DNA of 64,000 nucleotides, taken from positions 55,404,475 through 55,468,474 of the forward strand of contig CM068580.1 of assembly GCA_035048485.1 (NCBI GenBank), in the 5' to 3' direction. Within the stretch, counting starts at the first letter, position 1. Every line of letters starts with the position of its first letter. Origin of the DNA: Pteria penguin (lineage: Eukaryota; Mollusca; Bivalvia; Pterioida; Pteriidae). Shown here in pieces: positions 62,501-64,000 of the stretch. The notes beneath the pieces were generated by a model. It saw only the letters and a program-made list of their open reading frames with translations. It was not told the origin of the DNA and searched no databases. Made by a program: the position numbers and the translations under genes.

Positions 62501-64000
62501 TAAAAATCGGTATGCAATCCGGTACTCAAAACCCGATCCTCTGCCACGAAAACCATATATATTATGAGCCCAATAATGCACACTATATGAATTGTAAAGA
62601 AGTTGTTACTAAGATGTAAGCAAAACTATATTTACGCATAGTTTCCTATATGTAAATCTTGCCGAGATGAAAAAACCTTCTCCAATATAGCCAAGGAGAA
62701 GGATGGCTCATCATTTCCAAACCTTTTGTCCAGGGGGAAGGAGCATCGAATGGGAAAGGCTTGGCCGACTTCACAGTCCCCAATCATTATATTGTCGGTC
62801 AATGATTTCCGCTTGATTTTACACATAAGATCTGGTACATCAAAGTCTAACAAATTCTCGATATGTGAGGTTGTTAAAATACTTCCAGAATCGGTGTTTT
62901 TTGACGTAGTGTTCCTTTGGCATATTTCAGTTACTTGATCTTCACCTTGACAAAGTACGTATTCGCCTTTTCCAGACCATCTGGAAACGCAGTTGGACAT
63001 TGCAGAGTTTGGATGAGTCATATGTAAATGTGATCCCGTCTGCTCCTTTTTTCTACGTTTCCGTTTGCTAACCTTATTTTTAATGACAGAAGACAAGTCT
63101 ACGCTGAGAGGAAAATTACGGGGTTCCTCAGTAGGTAAAGTGTTTAAATGACGACTGTTAACTTCACATTCACTGTCAACATGGTCTACTAAGCAGCTGC
63201 AAAAATCAAACTTTGGCCAGCCGCATCTGAGGTTTTGTACTTCATACTGGTGCATACAACTACTTTGAGACATCAAGTCCTCTTCATATTCAATCAACTC
63301 AGTTTTCATTTGTTCATGATAGTTACCATCCAAAAACCACTTGGATAGATACTTATTTCTTCTCTGTTTTGTCTTTTTTAATGCCTTCTGTTTTCTTTTA
63401 AAATGAATTCCACGACGATAATGTGGAATTTTTCGTTCTGCAAAATTAATGTAAGACCGAGTTTATGATAGTATATTAATACGGTAAAAAGAAATAAAAA
63501 GATAATTACAAAAACATAGGCGGTGTTTTGGTACATGAAGGTAGATTTTGTTGTGTTCTGAAAAGGCACACTGATAATAGTTATAACTATTATAACTGAT
63601 AATTTTTCGTTTTGTTTGCATCTGGTCTCACCTCTGAATTTTAGGCTCCGTGAATATCCACTATGGTATATTGTTGCTATTGCAATAGTCATAAGATACC
63701 AGTTACTTTCGTATTTTATATTAACGTCACACATTTCTTTTGCGGTGTGGAGCTCATAGAAAACTTCCCCGCGGAAGGTTTGGTTTAAGTAATATTATAC
63801 CTTTTTTCCTGATGTTATGTGGCAGTGGCACATTCTACACAGTGTTTATTCACTTTCATTTATATACACAGTGCTGTCCTGAAACTCTGAGGAAAGAAAT
63901 GAGAGACTTGCAAGTTTTATTATAGTTACTACTTTCACTACGCGGACACGACCAATTTGATAAATTTCGAAATATGCATACCTATAGCATAGCACCCTAT
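44589..64000 (-). CDS. RBR-type E3 ubiquitin ligase, copy B (exons 2-13; 5' end outside window)
   Basis: Exons: 63982-64000 (partial), 62636-63437, 61049-61211, 60225-60404, 59521-59730, 58280-58451, 55752-55889, 53978-54192, 53007-53159, 47031-47135, 45628-45750, 44589-44774. Each pairs with an exon of copy A in the same phase; exons 3, 4, 5, 7, 8, 11, 12 and 13 have the same length. RING1 (CDIC, CRHAFCNKC, C-x4-C) and IBR are intact. RING2 keeps its zinc ligands and the catalytic Cys, but GGCPHM of copy A is DWCPNT here, so the catalytic His is Asn. No frameshift or stop was seen, so the gene is under constraint but may be catalytically altered. Introns 10 and 7 are larger than in copy A. 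Confidence 0.87.
45129..45189 (+). repeat. (ATT)n microsatellite
   Basis: About 20 ATT units in intron 12 of RBR copy B, where copy A has ATC/GTT repeats. Confidence 0.95.
45301..45386. repeat. Short inverted repeat, 12-bp arms
   Basis: GGAAGGGGCACA (45301-45312) and TGTGCCCCTTCC (45375-45386) are perfect complements; possible tiny MITE. Confidence 0.6.
45628..45750 (-). CDS. RBR copy B exon 12
   Basis: 123 bp. It encodes CHRFLEKVYIILSHSTGQKV, then MRKLLRNVLTTADFILEQFT K. Best-conserved C-terminal exon. Confidence 0.88.
47031..47135 (-). CDS. RBR copy B exon 11
   Basis: 105 bp, GTATGT donor. It encodes DKIICRTGWRRVWNPETNRY, then DLYRHVLYNLVLIRE. It lies 5.9 kb from exon 10, against 0.8 kb in copy A. 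Confidence 0.87.
47287..47349 (+). repeat. (ATT)n microsatellite
   Basis: About 21 ATT units in intron 10 of copy B, at the position equivalent to 17998-18082. Confidence 0.95.
47492..47531 (+). repeat. Poly-C then poly-A run
   Basis: About 12 C followed by nearly 30 A, then repeated short TTAATTAATAAA. It could be the tail of a retroposed copy, or an assembly-prone tract. Confidence 0.85.
48010..48084. repeat. Inverted repeat, 18-bp arms
   Basis: GATATTCCACGGGCAAAG (48010-48027) faces CTTTCCCCGTGGAATATC (48067-48084), one mismatch. In intron 10 of copy B; foldback or MITE. Confidence 0.8.
48250..49700 (+). repeat. Three-copy degenerate tandem array, unit about 450-500 bp
   Basis: Blocks near 48280-48600, 48940-49256 and 49430-49690 share CATACGACGA, AATCGTTT, TTACGTAAT, CACCTGTACA and GAGGA(C/G)T(C/T)T. 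Non-coding, unknown function. A MITE interrupts the second copy. Confidence 0.65.
49257..49405. mobile_element. MITE with 29-bp terminal inverted repeats
   Basis: ATAGACCCTTTCACGTTAAC begins the left end (49257-49285) and the right end (49377-49405) is its reverse complement with one mismatch. 149 bp, non-coding. The third array copy shows the uninterrupted sequence around the same point, which supports insertion. Confidence 0.85.
49860..51730. other. AT-rich intron sequence, nothing recognised
   Basis: Part of intron 10 of RBR copy B. It contains a poly-A-rich run at 49867-49887 and a small hairpin near 50394-50424. No coding or known repeat signature. Confidence 0.5.
51735..52520 (+). pseudogene. 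Penelope-like reverse transcriptase relict
   Basis: VFGIPMGTN, LLADIFLYSFEAKFLQSLLS and RFNFTYGYID match RT motifs of a Penelope-like family common in aquatic animals, where the catalytic box is YIDD. Here the second Asp is Arg, followed at once by a stop. Further on, INFPVLSSNKPSSPAYGVFI and SQLICYARAR, then LLATKLLSQGYIKERLKLSL, RKFYGRYKDLL and MLTDILGPDH continue the C terminus across frameshifts. 5' truncated and dead. It lies on the strand opposite the host gene, in RBR copy B intron 10. The family name is from memory; other RT clades are possible. Confidence 0.8.
52521..52900 (+). mobile_element. 3' untranslated end of the Penelope-like relict
   Basis: ATATACAGACATTTGTTCAC to TACCCTTCGGTACTTTTTCG, homologous to 60570-60925 and 61680-62040. 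Confidence 0.75.
53007..53159 (-). CDS. RBR copy B exon 10
   Basis: 153 bp with a GTAAGT donor. It encodes EYFLESFRHRKRVLEGRNST, then LLKEAMHIMKTFDLR. Confidence 0.87.
53556..53590 (+). repeat. (AAT)n microsatellite
   Basis: About 11 AAT units in intron 9 of copy B. Confidence 0.9.
53978..54192 (-). CDS. RBR copy B exon 9 (RING2 with altered catalytic set)
   Basis: 215 bp. RKRCPSC-type first pair (KRCPSCQYRAEK), then KSDWCPNTECMCGERFCWNC and a final His...Cys (HEDIYWNLRC). Cys codon 54089-54091 aligns with Parkin Cys431; the codon at 54083-54085 is Asn where copy A and canonical members have His. It is two residues longer than copy A just before the catalytic Cys. Confidence 0.94.
54738..55024. 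repeat. Inverted repeat, 22-bp arms, with internal palindromes
   Basis: AAGTGCACTTCAAGTTTAGT starts the left arm (54738-54759); the right arm is 55003-55024 with one mismatch. Between them the words AAGTTTAGTACTAAACTT and AAGTGCACTT recur. Looks like a foldback DNA element in copy B intron 8. Copy A has no equivalent. Confidence 0.7.
55752..55889 (-). CDS. RBR copy B exon 8 (IBR)
   Basis: 138 bp. HCTCSQMWCMNCQTEAHWPA, then TCAQAENYVKFLREN. 37 of 47 residues match copy A; all zinc ligands kept. Confidence 0.94.
55890..58279. other. Intron 7 of RBR copy B, no recognisable element
   Basis: About 2.4 kb, AT-rich. CACATGACTATGGCACTAACAA near 57790 recurs near 27225, 27775 and (variant) 63690, a low-copy repeat. 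No exon-like sequence. Confidence 0.5.
58280..58451 (-). CDS. RBR copy B exon 7 (RING1 end, IBR start)
   Basis: 172 bp. Starts ERKCGTILDY (last RING1 Cys), ends GKWKWCPNNYCDKVVAVPSD. Confidence 0.92.
59521..59730 (-). CDS. RBR copy B exon 6 (RING1)
   Basis: 210 bp, phase 0, three residues longer than copy A before the RING. Contains MCDICVLPYDDDVEYTVLMP, CRHAFCNKCLSRYIMERVKN and KKIECM. Confidence 0.93.
59843..59990 (+). repeat. Interspersed repeat family R1, copy 3 (degraded, 5' truncated)
   Basis: Begins at the CCTAAGTC(A/G)GTATCG segment of the family and keeps the TGAGTCAG...CTTTTCT end. It lies in intron 5 of RBR copy B. It is at a different position from the copy in RBR copy A, so the two are independent insertions. 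Confidence 0.6.
60225..60404 (-). CDS. RBR copy B exon 5 (acceptor uncertain)
   Basis: Encodes NDNLLARQIENLLLSKDRIH, EFKTPHLDLIGKLMGYQKHF, QIKNVKEASALLENNPSNDI. As in copy A, the stronger acceptor (start 60426) is out of phase; 60404 is in phase. Confidence 0.7.
60570..60930 (+). mobile_element. Penelope-type 3' end, solo copy
   Basis: TACATGTATATACAGATATTTG, then GTGTTCCTGTCTCCTTCGTATG, TTTTGCCACGGGTGTTGC, CGGGCACCTGGTCTCACCTC and a GGTACTTCTTCGTTGTTTACTT end. It lies in copy B intron 4 and is missing from copy A's intron 4. Confidence 0.78.
61049..61211 (-). CDS. RBR copy B exon 4
   Basis: 163 bp. It encodes LRIHSSRADLTKVITDNM, RQSLLENDTEVYTMADILCM, GRAAAQKATTAKQQKC. Same TTTTCCAG acceptor and GTAACA donor as copy A. 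Confidence 0.84.
61450..62040 (+). mobile_element. Penelope-like RT C terminus plus 3' end
   Basis: FVLRARLLATKLLSQGYIEK, RLKLSLRKFCGRYRDLLQFQ and IPLSKMLTDILRPDH are followed by a stop near 61643, then the same 3' end as 52521-52900 and 60570-60930. A 5'-truncated insertion in intron 3 of copy B. Confidence 0.82.
62440..62548 (-). mobile_element. Old SINE relict in intron 3 of RBR copy B
   Basis: TTTTACGTCGTTTTTATTCAC then GAATCAGGAGGTTACCAACC. It is the orthologous partner of 25958-26085. Confidence 0.65.
62636..63437 (-). CDS. RBR copy B exon 3
   Basis: 802 bp, exactly the length of copy A exon 3. Conserved: KNKVSKRKRRKKEQTGSHLH, MTHPNSAMSNCVSRW, CKIKRKSLTD. The first Cys cluster differs (NLRCGWPKFDFCSCLV in place of DCGCGWPKVDYCSCLV). 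Open throughout. Confidence 0.86.
63982..64000 (-). CDS. RBR copy B exon 2 (3' end only)
   Basis: Encodes IGCYAI and a GTATGC donor, identical in protein to the end of copy A exon 2. The rest is beyond the window. Confidence 0.8.

Overview
The window looks like metazoan, AT-rich nuclear DNA, most likely from a marine mollusc, probably a bivalve. The reasons are split genes with GT-AG introns, several tRNA-derived SINEs of the kind common in molluscs, a Penelope-like reverse transcriptase relict, Ty3/Gypsy and PIF/Harbinger-type relicts, many microsatellites, and frequent ACATGTA words. There is nothing bacterial: no operons, CRISPR array or rRNA. The species is not determined.

Left edge (1-7463, minus strand): the 5' part of an EFR3 / rolling-blackout gene. 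Three coding exons join in phase (a 7-bp start exon, then 77 bp and 128 bp). They give the Cys-rich N terminus that anchors the PI4KIIIalpha complex at the plasma membrane. The rest of the gene lies beyond base 1. The introns hold several hairpins and MITE-like repeats.

7.8-12.5 kb: a transposon graveyard. It holds a long TATC/TGTC microsatellite, a minus-strand Ty3/Gypsy integrase tail, a plus-strand Gypsy gag and retropepsin, and a tRNA-SINE.

15.8-28.7 kb and 44.6-64.0 kb (both minus strand): two tandem paralogues of a large multi-exon RBR (RING1-IBR-RING2) E3 ubiquitin ligase, called copy A and copy B here. Copy A appears complete (13 exons, about 1067 residues). Copy B has 12 of its exons in the window; its first exon and most of exon 2 lie past base 64000. 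All exon boundaries and phases correspond, and introns and 3' flanks also align, so this was a segmental duplication. A long N-terminal region (exons 1-5, about 640 residues) precedes RING1 and resembles no family I recognise. The C terminus is helical and may be Ariadne-like. Copy A has the canonical RING2 Cys/His/Glu catalytic set. Copy B keeps the Cys, the Glu and all zinc ligands but has Asn in place of the His.

28.7-44.6 kb: the intergenic region between the copies. The 3' flank of copy A (12.7-15.2 kb) is repeated downstream of copy B in two pieces, 33.96-34.89 kb and 41.96-43.88 kb. They are separated by about 7 kb that carries a microsatellite, a tRNA-SINE and a decayed DDE_Tnp_4 transposase. 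Intron 10 of copy B has grown by about 5 kb, with a degenerate tandem array, a MITE and a Penelope-like RT fossil.
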